Origin: an uncultured Oscillospiraceae bacterium
GTDB taxonomy: Bacteria > Bacillota > Clostridia > Oscillospirales > Ruminococcaceae
Assembly: GCA_910577365.1 (NCBI GenBank)
Contig: CAJTMU010000005.1
Coordinates: 12,394 to 76,393, forward strand
DNA length: 64,000 bases
Direction: 5' to 3'
Shown here: piece after piece, positions 33,692 to 41,211 of the stretch
Position numbering within the stretch: the stretch's first letter is position 1
How the letters are laid out: every line of letters starts with the position of its first letter
Translations under genes and position numbers: made by a program
The notes under the pieces: model-generated
Database searches by the model: none
What the model was told of the DNA's origin: nothing
What the model saw: the letters and a program-made list of their open reading frames with translations, nothing else

Positions 33692-33949
33692 ATGTGTAAG
33701 CAAACAGCGGCGCCCGATATGATATCGGAGCTTACTGTTATTTTAAAAAGCGTTGCCCCAAACAGTCTGCAAAACCGCGTTCTGACCGAAAACTGTTCTC
33801 TTAAAGAGGGACTTGGGCTGGACGTTACTGGGCTTATACTTTTCGCGGTAGCGGTCGAGGACAACTACGACATACGCTTTAACAACGCCGATGATATTGA
33901 AACCGTCGGCGATATGATAGAATATATTTTAACGGAAAAGGGTCGGTGA
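33692..33949 (+). CDS. ACP-like protein lacking the phosphopantetheine serine
   Basis: 85 residues with the helical pattern of acyl carrier proteins: NRVLTENCSLKEGLGLDVTGLILFA, then VEDNYDIRF and a DDIETVGDMIEYI helix. Where ACPs have DSL with the modified Ser, the DNA reads GAC GTT ACT (Asp-Val-Thr). It therefore cannot carry a normal 4'-phosphopantetheine arm. It ends six bases before the patatin gene. It may act as a protein-protein docking module or be decaying. Confidence 0.7.
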   Translation: MCKQTAAPDMISELTVILKSVAPNSLQNRVLTENCSLKEGLGLDVTGLILFAVAVEDNYDIRFNNADDIETVGDMIEYILTEKGR

Positions 33950-33955
33950 ATACAT

Positions 33956-34816
33956 ATGAAAACAGGATTGATATTAGAGGGCGGAGCGGTAAGAGGCATC
34001 TTCACAGCTGGAGTGCTTGACCGCCTTATGGAGGACGAGATATATTTCCCGTATGTGGTGGGCGTTTCCGCGGGCGGCGGCAACGCCATGAGCTACGTTT
34101 CCCGCCAGAAGAGGCGCACAGCGGATATGATAACCGTACAGGAGCAGGATTCCTACTACGGACTGAAGCAGTTTTTTAGAAGCGGAAAGTTGATAAATCT
34201 TGACAAAATGTCATATGAATATCCGTACCACCAATTCCCGTTCAATTTCGATACATATTTTAACAGCGGAATAGAAACAGAATATGTCTGCACCTGCTGT
34301 GAAACGGGCGAGGCAGAATATTTCGGGCAGTTTTCTGACGAAATGAGCCTGCTTACCGCCGCAAAAGCTACCTGCTCCGTGCCGATGCTTTGCGAACCGG
34401 TGGAAATAGACGGGCATCACTATCTCGACGGCAGCATAGCGGACTCCATACCCATCGAACACGCGCTGGAATGCGGCTGCGATAAGCTGGTTATAGTTTT
34501 GACAAAACCAGACACCAGCACCGCGCCCACCGACTATCGCAAATTCCGTACCGTTATCAACTCCATGTACAGGCAATATCCTAACTTCGTGGAGGCTTGC
34601 ATGACGAGAGTCGAGCGCTACGAAAAGACTGTAAGGCTAATGGATGAGCTTCAGGAGGATGGCAGGGTATTTATTTTTCGCCCGACGCTCCCCGCTATCT
34701 CTAAATTCGAGCACGACTCCGATAAAATAATGATGTCCTACAACGACGGGTACACCCAGGCGGACAGCCGCATGGAGAATCTTATGCAATGGTGCGAGGG
34801 GGTTTTTGTAAGGTGA
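33956..34816 (+). CDS. Patatin-like phospholipase (RssA/YjjU type)
   Basis: 286 residues. The oxyanion loop GLILEGGAVRGIF is at 4-16, the nucleophile elbow GVSAGG near 40-45 has the Ser of GXSXG, and the catalytic Asp lies in LDGSIADSIPI near 160. This is the Ser-Asp dyad of bacterial patatins, which hydrolyse acyl esters of lipids. Start ATG at 33957 region with GGTCGGTG upstream. It overlaps the following GNAT gene as TGATG and follows the ACP-like gene by six bases. Confidence 0.88.
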   Translation: MKTGLILEGGAVRGIFTAGVLDRLMEDEIYFPYVVGVSAGGGNAMSYVSRQKRRTADMITVQEQDSYYGLKQFFRSGKLINLDKMSYEYPYHQFPFNFDTYFNSGIETEYVCTCCETGEAEYFGQFSDEMSLLTAAKATCSVPMLCEPVEIDGHHYLDGSIADSIPIEHALECGCDKLVIVLTKPDTSTAPTDYRKFRTVINSMYRQYPNFVEACMTRVERYEKTVRLMDELQEDGRVFIFRPTLPAISKFEHDSDKIMMSYNDGYTQADSRMENLMQWCEGVFVR

Positions 34817-35598
34817 TGACGCATATGACGGAATATGAAATATTTTGCGCGTGCTTTCCCATGTTAAATCTGAGCGAGCAGCTCTTTGAGGAGCTTTCCG
34901 AAATTAGCAACTGCGCACGTTTTAACGCCGAGGGCGGATTTGCGCTTGTAAAGGATAATACAATAATGCTTCTTGCCGTTCACCCCAATTATCGCGGAAA
35001 AGGCACGGGAAGCACTCTTTTAGAAATGTGCGAGAACGAAATAGGCGGAAAAGGCTATGAAAAGTCAGAGCTTGGCGGATTTCTTTATGGAGCAGTTGAG
35101 GGCAGCAACGGCTTTTTTGAAAAGCGCGGCTATACCCTCGGAAACGAATACTGCGAAATGAAAATATCGCTTTTGGACTACCACGACCCACTGTCCGATG
35201 TTGGTGCGAAATTCGGGTTTTACAACGATATAACGGATATATGTTCCGCGGTGGGCATGGTAGACGACGACTGGGTTCAATACTTTGACGGCGGGGGCGA
35301 ATATTTCTGCGGTTTTGATCTTTCGGGAAAGCTTGTCAGCTTCTGCATAATCGGAGATGACGAGTGCTGTCTTATTTCTGAGGAAAATATCAGAACAGGC
35401 AGCGTTGGCTGTGTCGGTACTGTTCCGGAAGCGCGCGGAAAAGGCATCGGGCTTAAAATGGTTTCTTTGGCGCTGGAAGAGCTTAAACGGCGAGGGTGTG
35501 ATCAGTGCTTTATCCACCAGACTCATCTTTATGGCTGGTATGGAAAACTTGGAGCGCGGACCGTGCTGAAATTCAAAACAGCGGAGAAAAAAATATAA
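34816..35598 (+). CDS. Tandem-domain GNAT N-acetyltransferase
   Basis: About 260 residues with two GNAT modules. The first has LLAVHPNYRGKGTGSTLLEMCE, a full acetyl-CoA pyrophosphate loop (R/Q-x-x-G-x-G). The second has GCVGTVPEARGKGIGLKMVSLALEEL and then FIHQTHLYGWYGKLGAR. Each set is typical of the fold. The ATG at 34816 shares one base with the patatin stop, implying coupling. The acceptor substrate is unknown. Confidence 0.82.
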   Translation: MTHMTEYEIFCACFPMLNLSEQLFEELSEISNCARFNAEGGFALVKDNTIMLLAVHPNYRGKGTGSTLLEMCENEIGGKGYEKSELGGFLYGAVEGSNGFFEKRGYTLGNEYCEMKISLLDYHDPLSDVGAKFGFYNDITDICSAVGMVDDDWVQYFDGGGEYFCGFDLSGKLVSFCIIGDDECCLISEENIRTGSVGCVGTVPEARGKGIGLKMVSLALEELKRRGCDQCFIHQTHLYGWYGKLGARTVLKFKTAEKKI

Positions 35599-35603
35599 TT
35601 TCC

Positions 35604-35647
35604 TGTCCGCATAGCCCGTTGGACAAGCGCAAACGGCTATGCGGACA
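35604..35647 (+). terminator. Strong 13-bp hairpin after the GNAT gene
   Basis: TGTCCGCATAGCC (35604-35616) pairs perfectly with GGCTATGCGGACA (35635-35647). There is no T run after it, so it may be an RNA end-stabilising hairpin rather than a simple terminator. CATATACAG follows, similar to the end box of the family-2 repeats. Confidence 0.55.
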
Positions 35648-35721
35648 AGTCATATACAGATGTAATCCCGCCTTTATTCCGACTAAAAAGCAGTATTAAA
35701 CACAAACGGAAGGTAATCTCT

Positions 35722-36024
35722 ATTTCTTATACGGCTGATACTGAAAAAATTGAGCGTGAACTGAATGGCATATTTCGGCTGTTTTTTGATACCGAACCTC
35801 TTTCGTTTCAAATTGTAAACACAAGTCACGGCAAGGAGGATTTTAGATATGATTATAAAAGGGAATTAAGCACTATTTTCAGAACATTGAAAACCATAAG
35901 CCAATATTATCGGTTTTCAATCTGTAAAAATAGCCTATATTTCACGCAACGTCGTCGCATGAAATTTCAAAAAGTGTCAGAATTTGCTTCGCAAATTCTG
36001 ACCGGTTTCCACAATCGCGCATAG
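35722..36024 (+). pseudogene. Gene-like open frame without a standard start codon
   Basis: A frame of 100 codons whose first part (ISYTADTEKIERELNGIF, then FFDTEPLSFQIVN) looks like a real polar protein. GGAAGG at 35708-35713 sits eight bases before an ATT codon; no ATG, GTG or TTG is available. From about 35925 the frame runs into the family-2 repeat, so the original C-terminus has probably been replaced. Either a rare ATT start or a broken gene remnant. Confidence 0.3.
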
Positions 36025-36134
36025 TGAGCGAAGCGAACGGAGCGTGCTTGCGGAAATCTTGAAATTTTTTAAATAATCCCCATTTGGTCAGCCTTTATAT
36101 ACAGATTAAGCCCCAAGGCATAAGCCTTGGGGCT
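35887..36134. repeat. Family-2 palindromic element, copy B
   Basis: Left hairpin TTGAAAACC/GGTTTTCAA (35887-35920). Right hairpin AGCCCCAAGGC/GCCTTGGGGCT (36109-36134) is also the terminator of the minus-strand gene at 36172. ATCTGTA boxes face inward on both sides. The core (AAATTTCAAAAAGTGTCAG, then CGCAAATTCTGACCGGTTTC) is nearly identical to copy A. Confidence 0.65.
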
Positions 36135-36171
36135 GAAATATTGAAGGAACATTATGTTCAATAAAACAAGA

Positions 36172-38355
36172 CTATTTCATGCTGTTATATACCAGCTTGA
36201 TAAAATCGGCGTAAGTGTATGCCGCGGAAGGATTGAGCGTTTTTTCGCCGGTGGCACCCAAAGCGTAAGCAATGGCATAATAACCAACATATTTATCGCT
36301 GTCCTTGACGTCGGTAAAGGGCGAACGATAGATACCCTTAAGCTCAGCCGCCTTATTTCCGCACACAGCGGAAGCGTACAGCACCATCGCGTCGCCGCGG
36401 GTAACGGTCTTGCCTGCGTAATCCTCGTCCTCCTCAATTTTTATGCCGCTTGGAAGCGTTATAGAACTTTCGCTTATCGGAGTTCCGTTTCTGTATATCA
36501 AGTCCATAAACCTTGCGAAATCCTCCAACTTAACCGAATCACCTTCACCAAATTTTTCCGCAGAAACAATAATTCCGTTATCGTCAAGCGCCTCTGTCAT
36601 TTTCAGCAGCTTTTTATCCTTTATGCCGCTTAAATCGTTTTCCGCATTGTTTGAGCCATACCACCAATCATAGACGGGCTTACCTGTAAACGCGTCGCAG
36701 TACACTGAGCTTTCGGCACTGTAAACAAGAACGGTTGCGGTCTTTTTCTCGCCCAGCCTTGCTTTATAGCAGAGCGTAAGCTCGTTATCCGCCTTAAACT
36801 TTTCGAACGCTTGCTCAGCAGTCAGCATATTTTTCGGATTTGTAAATTTTACATCGCTGTAGGAAATACTGTAATCTGTCAGCTTCATATTCGGATCAAA
36901 GCTTAAGTTTATACTGTTGCCGCTTACAGCTATACCATTTACTTCTCTGCCAAAACTGTGCTCGCTTCCAGAATAGTGGGTTATGCCATCATAACTGTAA
37001 CTCGACAAATTGCTTGTGTAATCAGAATATTCATCTATATGCGAGGGCGCGAGATTTTTAGCTATATCCTTTGCCAGCGCATCCGCCTTGCTCATATCAT
37101 AGCTGTCAGCCGCTTCGGAATTTGTATCATAATAGCTGTAATTCAACACCTCCCCCGTTTGCGCATCGACCGTTATTCTCATATATTCATATGTTCTTTC
37201 GGAGGACGCAGAGGATACAGAGGTCGCAGAAGGTACGGCGTAGCTCTCTTCATAACCGGTCAAAGGCATCGGTTCGTCTGCCCAGTAGTCCTCTTTCACC
37301 TCGTTGGTAAAGGAAGCGGTGAACATATAGCGATCCGTGTTTGCGTAATGCTTGCCCTTGGTAAGGTAGGAGCGTTCCATTGTCATTCCGTCAGACCATG
37401 TGAGGTATTTATTGCTCTTGATAAGGTCAACGACGGCTTTTTCGGTGCCGTAAGGAAGCTCGACATTCAGCTCCTTAAGCTCTTCTTCAGTGAAACTCAC
37501 GCCATTTTCAGCGCCGGCAGCGGGACTTTCTTCCGCGCTATCCATGGATATGGATTCATTCTTTTCATCGCTGTAAAAGGCGTCTTCTTGGAAATTGCTC
37601 TTATTTCCAGTGAAGGCATTAATATCGCCGTAATCCGTCTGCACATAAACAAGGCGAGATTCCCAGATCTTGCTCTCGCTGTTGTAGAATACCTCATACT
37701 GTGGTTTAATGGCTATCATCTTTTCATAGTTGTCCCACGCCTTATCCTCGGGAATAGCCTTGCCTGCTTCCGCAAAAGCCGCATTCGGGTGCCAGCTTAT
37801 ATTGAATGATATAAGCTCACCGGTATTCTTGTCAAGCGTTATTGTGCCCGTGTCATTTGCAACAGGAATATTGCTGGAGGTTCTTGTAAGGCTGAACGAA
37901 GCAGTACTGCTGTTCACCGACATTTTTACGGACTCATCAATGCTTATACTGTCTGCAACGGTGGGATTAAGCCGTTTTACCGCCTTTACCGCCGCGGCGT
38001 GCAGCTCCGATTCGGTCATTTGCGCCATCTTAGCGGAATCAGACCAGCGTTTGTAGTCCGAGCGATAGAGGGTGTAGCTTGTAATAACACTGCCGCACAT
38101 GGAACAGCTTATACTGCCGCGGCTGTCGCTGTTATTCTTTGTTTCCCAGTTAAAGGAATAGATATCCGCCGACGCACGCGTGTTCACGCTGTAAGTAAAC
38201 TCGCTGAACTCCTCTGGGATATCAACACGGTTCTTGACCGCCGCAAGCTTGCTCCTGACCACAGCGTTCGCCGAATCGTTTGTGTCGGCATATGCCACAA
38301 TTCCAGCCGAAACGGACATGGCAGCTGCCATTGTTAATGATAATGCTTTTTTCAT
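36172..38355 (-). CDS. Secreted YcdB/YcdC-repeat protein with C-terminal SLH-like region
   Basis: 727 residues. A signal peptide (MKKALSLTMAAAMSVSAGIVAYA) precedes repeated PepSY-like units of the YcdB/YcdC family. These show as GTITLDKNTGELISFNISW and RITVDAQTGEVLNYSYYD. The C-terminal 100 residues contain SPFTDVKDSDKYVGYYAIAYALG and TYADFIKLVYNSMK, the pattern of an S-layer homology domain that anchors proteins to cell-wall polymers. AAGGAGGAG precedes the ATG. The gene is monocistronic and convergent with the plus-strand cluster. Likely a cell-envelope protein; enzymatic activity is not indicated. Confidence 0.78.
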   Translation of the reverse strand: MKKALSLTMAAAMSVSAGIVAYADTNDSANAVVRSKLAAVKNRVDIPEEFSEFTYSVNTRASADIYSFNWETKNNSDSRGSISCSMCGSVITSYTLYRSDYKRWSDSAKMAQMTESELHAAAVKAVKRLNPTVADSISIDESVKMSVNSSTASFSLTRTSSNIPVANDTGTITLDKNTGELISFNISWHPNAAFAEAGKAIPEDKAWDNYEKMIAIKPQYEVFYNSESKIWESRLVYVQTDYGDINAFTGNKSNFQEDAFYSDEKNESISMDSAEESPAAGAENGVSFTEEELKELNVELPYGTEKAVVDLIKSNKYLTWSDGMTMERSYLTKGKHYANTDRYMFTASFTNEVKEDYWADEPMPLTGYEESYAVPSATSVSSASSERTYEYMRITVDAQTGEVLNYSYYDTNSEAADSYDMSKADALAKDIAKNLAPSHIDEYSDYTSNLSSYSYDGITHYSGSEHSFGREVNGIAVSGNSINLSFDPNMKLTDYSISYSDVKFTNPKNMLTAEQAFEKFKADNELTLCYKARLGEKKTATVLVYSAESSVYCDAFTGKPVYDWWYGSNNAENDLSGIKDKKLLKMTEALDDNGIIVSAEKFGEGDSVKLEDFARFMDLIYRNGTPISESSITLPSGIKIEEDEDYAGKTVTRGDAMVLYASAVCGNKAAELKGIYRSPFTDVKDSDKYVGYYAIAYALGATGEKTLNPSAAYTYADFIKLVYNSMK

Positions 38356-38654
38356 AAAATCTCCTCCTTATTTAAAATTTTTCCTAATCACTCTCAAATC
38401 TGCTGAGCCGCGCTTTGAAAGCATATAACAAAAATTTTCCGACTGTGAGAATGGCTGCCGCATTTTGAAAGCAACCGTGCCAAAGCGTCATTGTACCGCT
38501 CTAAGCATTGGACTATCACGCAGCCATTTCCCTCATAATTTACAGGTTTCACACATAATACCACATATCTTGGAAAAAGGCTGCAATAAAAATAAACTTT
38601 TTAAAAAATTCTGAATGCTTCGCATATTTTTTTCTTTGCCAACAATCGCTAATT

Positions 38655-38691
38655 GAGCAAAAACGCCCCCGCACATTTCCGTGCGGGGGCG
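38655..38691 (-). terminator. Terminator of the RRXRR-like gene
   Basis: CGCCCCCGCAC (38664-38674) pairs perfectly with GTGCGGGGGCG (38681-38691) around a six-base loop. On the minus strand it is followed by TTTTTGCTC. It lies 32 bp past the stop. The rest of 38356-38654 shows no gene. Confidence 0.85.
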
Positions 38692-38722
38692 CTGTTATTT
38701 AAAAGTTTGATGGATACCTCGG

Positions 38723-39979
38723 TCAATCCTCATACGCGTCCTGCATTTCCTCGACAGCACTCTGCACATCGTCAAGCCGACCCCCAACATCGTCTATCAT
38801 TGCTTCTATCTGATCTGTCATAGACTCAATATTGTTTTCTATCTGGTCGGTCAGAAAATCCAGCCGGTCATTCAGTGAATCCATAACCATATTGGTTATT
38901 GCATCGGTGTTGCCTGTGCCGCATAGCTTTATCGCGGCTTCGACCTTTTCGCGGAGCTCGTTCGCGAACAATCCGTTCAGAAGTCCGCTCATCAGCCCGC
39001 CGACCATTCCCGAAACACCTCCCAGCGTTCCCGAAACTCCGTCGAGCACTCCGCTTACCTCATCCAGCTTGCCGGATATGAAATCCGGATTCGGCTGATT
39101 GGCTGCGGGATTCATGCGAAAATCGAAATCGAAGTTCTGAACATCGATATTCTTTGCGGCGTTTTGCTTATCGGTCATGCGCTTTTCGCGCTGTGCCCTT
39201 AAATTTTTCGTGCTGTACCAATTATCATTGGGCCAACCGTCGTCAAAAATGATATTATGACGCTGAGGTCTTTCACCCTCGAACTCGTCCACCGTATCCG
39301 CGAGATCCGCGTAAGCGGATTTGTCCTTGGCGGTCAAAATCGTCATAGGCGCGTTCTGTGCCACAAAGCGCAGCTCTGTGTACTCGTTGTCCCCCGTGAT
39401 AAAGGGGATTTCATAAAGCTCCCAGCCGTTGACCTTTTTCAGGGGCTTTACAAAATTCCTGTTGAGATTGTATGTGTAACGATTTTCATGGTCGTTATTG
39501 AATACTATCTCAAAGCGGCACACCTCGTTGTTGCGGTCATTCTCACCACCGTTGAGCCAAAACGTGAACGTATGGAGCGTATTTTTCGGCAGAATAAGCG
39601 GCTTGGTCAATATCTCTGTCCAGTTCCAGTTCCAGTTGCCTATCATATACGCTTCCGCGATTATCCCGTCGGGACCCTCCATAAACGAACGGGAGCCGAC
39701 GTTGTCTTTGCACGCCTTGTTGAACGCCCACTCCCTCGCGCTGAAAAAAAGTCTGTTTACAGGCTGCTCGGGAGCTTTACGCTCGGTCAGTATGGTTGTG
39801 GATGCTGTGATCATTTCCTTTGTTTCGCCGAGGTTATTATTTATATTATCCATCTTGGTTTCCTCCGTAAAATTCATTACGTCGGGCACGTTCAGACGAA
39901 TATCCCAGTCGTTCACATAACGTGCCCGACCCTTTTTGACCAGTCCCGCCGCCCGCTTTGGGTAGGTGGAACCGATCAT
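38723..39979 (-). CDS. RRXRR-like protein with coiled-coil tail
   Basis: 418 residues from ATG 39979. The gene probably begins earlier at 40039: the 20 codons upstream are open (EKNINSEKRTVCVFDADGE), and GGGGAGG lies six bases before an ATA codon there. With them the N-terminus reads like an RRXRR-type module (VCVFDADGEMIGSTYPKRAAGLVKKGRARYV is split here by the annotated ATG). The middle (about 60-250) is a beta-rich domain with many Trp and Asn. The last 130 residues are amphipathic helices with short repeats (VSGVLDGVSGTLGG, then DQIENNIESMTDQIEAM), likely coiled coil. Own promoter and terminator. Function unknown. Confidence 0.65.
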   Translation of the reverse strand: MIGSTYPKRAAGLVKKGRARYVNDWDIRLNVPDVMNFTEETKMDNINNNLGETKEMITASTTILTERKAPEQPVNRLFFSAREWAFNKACKDNVGSRSFMEGPDGIIAEAYMIGNWNWNWTEILTKPLILPKNTLHTFTFWLNGGENDRNNEVCRFEIVFNNDHENRYTYNLNRNFVKPLKKVNGWELYEIPFITGDNEYTELRFVAQNAPMTILTAKDKSAYADLADTVDEFEGERPQRHNIIFDDGWPNDNWYSTKNLRAQREKRMTDKQNAAKNIDVQNFDFDFRMNPAANQPNPDFISGKLDEVSGVLDGVSGTLGGVSGMVGGLMSGLLNGLFANELREKVEAAIKLCGTGNTDAITNMVMDSLNDRLDFLTDQIENNIESMTDQIEAMIDDVGGRLDDVQSAVEEMQDAYED

Positions 39980-40177
39980 CTCTCCGTCCGCGTCAAAAAC
40001 GCAGACAGTCCGCTTTTCGGAATTGATGTTTTTTTCTATGGGTGTCCTCCCCTTTCCGCTGTTTTATAATCACCTTGGTTAAATTGATTTGACGCTGTCA
40101 TATAGTTTCAGATTTGAAGTCATATGTTTTGTCCTTTAGCGTTTTCCGTTTTTTATTATGAGCGGTGCTCCTTTTTC

Positions 40178-40206
40178 ATAATAACATATTCTGCACAATT
40201 TGTCAA
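40178..40206 (-). promoter_or_regulatory. Promoter of the RRXRR-like gene
   Basis: On the minus strand a perfect TTGACA (40206-40201), 17-bp spacer and TATTAT (40183-40178). It sits about 140 bp before the proposed start at 40039. Confidence 0.72.
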
Positions 40207-40615
40207 GCAATATATAAAAATTTTTTGGTTGTTTTTATCAGAAAAAAATCACATTTTTAATGGGATACTCAACCAAACTGCTTATTGAATCAACGTATTT
40301 TTGAATTGGATAAAACATTCCCTAAGTCATAAATTTGTATACTCTCTGATATAGTTTCTTATTAAGAACGTTTAAAACAGTATAATTTAATTCAGTGATG
40401 ACGATTTTAAATATTAGTTTTGAAACATATAATGTAATTGTTACCTTATGAATATCTGTTTACGGCTTATGTATAACTTTTACTAATAAGTTCAACGCTT
40501 CACTTGCGTCATGCAATAGCACTGTTATTGACAAAGCCATTCCCAACACTAACACATTTAAAAATTTTTTAGATAAGATGACCTGTTCAAGAAGATCATT
40601 GTTATAAAAAAGCAC

Positions 40616-40644
40616 TTGATATTTTTTCAAGAAAATGGTATACT
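40616..40644 (+). promoter_or_regulatory. Thioredoxin promoter with overlapping inverted repeat
   Basis: TTGATA (40616-40621), 17 bp, TATACT (40639-40644). CTTGA and TCAAG form an inverted repeat across the -35 region (40615-40631), a possible operator. The AT-rich sequence from 40207 to 40615 contains nothing else I can identify. Confidence 0.65.
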
Positions 40645-40670
40645 TAATATACGAAAGAGAGGTGTTTCTA

Positions 40671-40979
40671 ATGTCTGTAATTACTATAACAAAGGATAAT
40701 TTTAAAAGCGAGGTGCTTCAGAGTGAAAAGCCCGTGCTGCTGGATTTCTGGGCGGAGTGGTGTCCGCCATGCCGCATGCAGTCACCGATAGTGGACGAAA
40801 TAGCCGAGGAGCGCCCCGATATAAAGGTTGGCAAAGTCAACACCGACGAACAGCCGGAGCTTTCCGCCGCCTTTGATGTGGAGAATATCCCCACGCTTAT
40901 TGTTTTCAAGGAGGGCAAGCCCGCAAACGTTCTTGTTGGAATGCGAACCAAAGAGCAGCTTCTGGATTTGTTTCTGTAA
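40671..40979 (+). CDS. trxA: Thioredoxin
   Basis: 102 residues from ATG 40671 with AGAGGTG upstream; an in-frame extension to 40635 has no such site. Active site Trp-Cys31-Pro-Pro-Cys34 instead of the usual WCGPC, then the cis-Pro segment ENIPTLIVFKEG. A cytoplasmic disulfide reductase. The Pro in place of Gly should make it more easily oxidised or change partner choice. No thioredoxin reductase is nearby. Confidence 0.9.
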   Translation: MSVITITKDNFKSEVLQSEKPVLLDFWAEWCPPCRMQSPIVDEIAEERPDIKVGKVNTDEQPELSAAFDVENIPTLIVFKEGKPANVLVGMRTKEQLLDLFL

Positions 40980-40984
40980 TTGAA

Positions 40985-41197
40985 ACGCCCCCGAAATTCG
41001 GGGGCGTAAGCTTGTAGAAAAAGTTAATGCAGCGCAATGTTGACGCAGGATTTTTTTGTGGCAGCCTGAATTCACAATACGCAGCAAAATGTTGCGCATT
41101 CAGGCGGTTTGCGGAAAATTTCAAATTTACATAAATCCGCTTAAATCAACGCTCTTTTAAGCCCTACGCCCCTGAGATATCTCAGGGGCGCTTTTTA
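40985..41197. repeat. Family-2 palindromic element, copy D, with terminators at both ends
   Basis: Left hairpin ACGCCCCCGAA/TTCGGGGGCGT (40985-41007) ends the thioredoxin transcript. Right hairpin CGCCCCTGAG/CTCAGGGGCG with CTTTTTAT (41167-41197) serves both the plus strand and, in reverse, secDF. Both hairpins share the CGCCCC...GGGGCG frame in inverted orientation. The middle begins AGCTTGTAGAAAAAG and shares CGCAATGTTG with copies A and C. Confidence 0.65.
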
Positions 41198-41211
41198 TAA
41201 TCTGTTACAGG

